A stretch of DNA of 28,276 nucleotides, taken from a virus. Under the pieces are notes generated by a model. The model had not been told where the DNA came from. It did not search any database and saw only the letters and a list, made by a program, of their open reading frames with translations. The position numbers and the translations under genes were made by a program. Position 1 is the first letter of the stretch, and each line of letters begins with the position of its first letter. The stretch lies in the IMG/VR virus record IMGVR_UViG_3300030333_002958, positions 1 to 28,276 of that record. One strand, 5' to 3'. Positions 28,186 to 28,276 of this stretch are shown here, piece by piece.

Positions 28186-28276
28186 GTGGATTTTGCCAAA
28201 GAACCTCAAAGAGTCTTGTCCTTCTGTGCCGGATACGGAGGGATCGAATTGGGACTGCAACGAGCTGGCGTTGATG
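28186..28276 (+). CDS. C5 cytosine DNA methyltransferase, N-terminal fragment
   Basis: Reading from GTG 28186: residues 10-31 are V-L-S-F-C-A-G-Y-G-G-I-E-L-G-L-Q-R-A-G-V-D. The F-x-A-G-x-G-G-I-E-L-G pattern is motif I (S-adenosylmethionine binding) of C5 cytosine methyltransferases. Only the first 30 or so residues fall inside the window. AGGAGG lies 4 bases before GTG. It would protect phage DNA from host restriction, or methylate host DNA. Confidence 0.75.
   Translation, partial: MDFAKEPQRVLSFCAGYGGIELGLQRAGVD

Noticed and set aside
1-28276. tRNA genes, CRISPR arrays, insertion sequences
   Set aside because: I saw no tRNA-like arm pattern, no regularly spaced direct repeats and no transposase. 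I could not run a covariance search, so an odd tRNA could be missed.

Overview
This window is most of the virion-gene half, plus the integration region, of a temperate tailed phage or prophage with a short (podovirus-type) tail. The evidence is a large terminase, a portal, a scaffold, an HK97-fold capsid protein of the SU10/DUF5309 kind, a propeller-like tail nozzle, three large internal virion proteins and a tyrosine integrase. A lipoprotein with a lipobox suggests a Gram-negative (diderm) host. Several proteins resemble families I associate with aquatic phages, but the sequence does not fix the host phylum.

Layout. Positions 1-1144 (minus strand) hold a train of small unknown genes, including a 21-residue one. 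Each gene starts just after the same leader, AACCATTAAC followed by an AGATCA-like element. Positions 1145-1685 have no convincing gene and contain a palindrome, ACAGG/CCTGT half-sites, a G8-A-G5 run and (CG)5. Positions 1686-4558 (plus) form the packaging module: likely small terminase, two unknowns, large terminase and a MazG-like protein, closed by a terminator. Positions 4534-4914 (minus) carry an orphan sigma-70 region 4 protein and a second tiny leader-preceded ORF. From 4962 to 25581 (plus) one nearly unbroken row encodes portal, small membrane/coiled-coil proteins, four tandem tiny Lys/Arg-rich proteins, scaffold, capsid, connector-like proteins, LamG-bearing appendage proteins, a holin/lipoprotein group, nozzle, internal virion proteins, a miniature MscS-like channel protein and a metallophosphoesterase. 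Positions 25584-27121 (minus) hold the integrase and an OB-fold single-strand-binding-like gene. From 27324 (plus) an early operon starts with an excisionase-like protein, a RusA-like resolvase, an unknown and the beginning of a C5 cytosine methyltransferase.

How it fits together. Most plus-strand genes start on, or within a few bases of, the previous stop codon, which implies translational coupling in a long late transcript. The minus-strand genes mostly lack a Shine-Dalgarno and instead share the AACCATTAAC leader, which also precedes the integrase. This points to a separate translation or regulatory signal for the non-structural genes. No endolysin, repressor or replication protein is recognisable here; they probably lie outside the window.

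The items most worth following up are the seven-copy leader and the tiny genes it exposes, the sigma region 4-only protein, the cluster of basic micro-proteins, the miniature MscS-like protein, and a LamG domain that seems inserted into a repeat array in the appendage protein.
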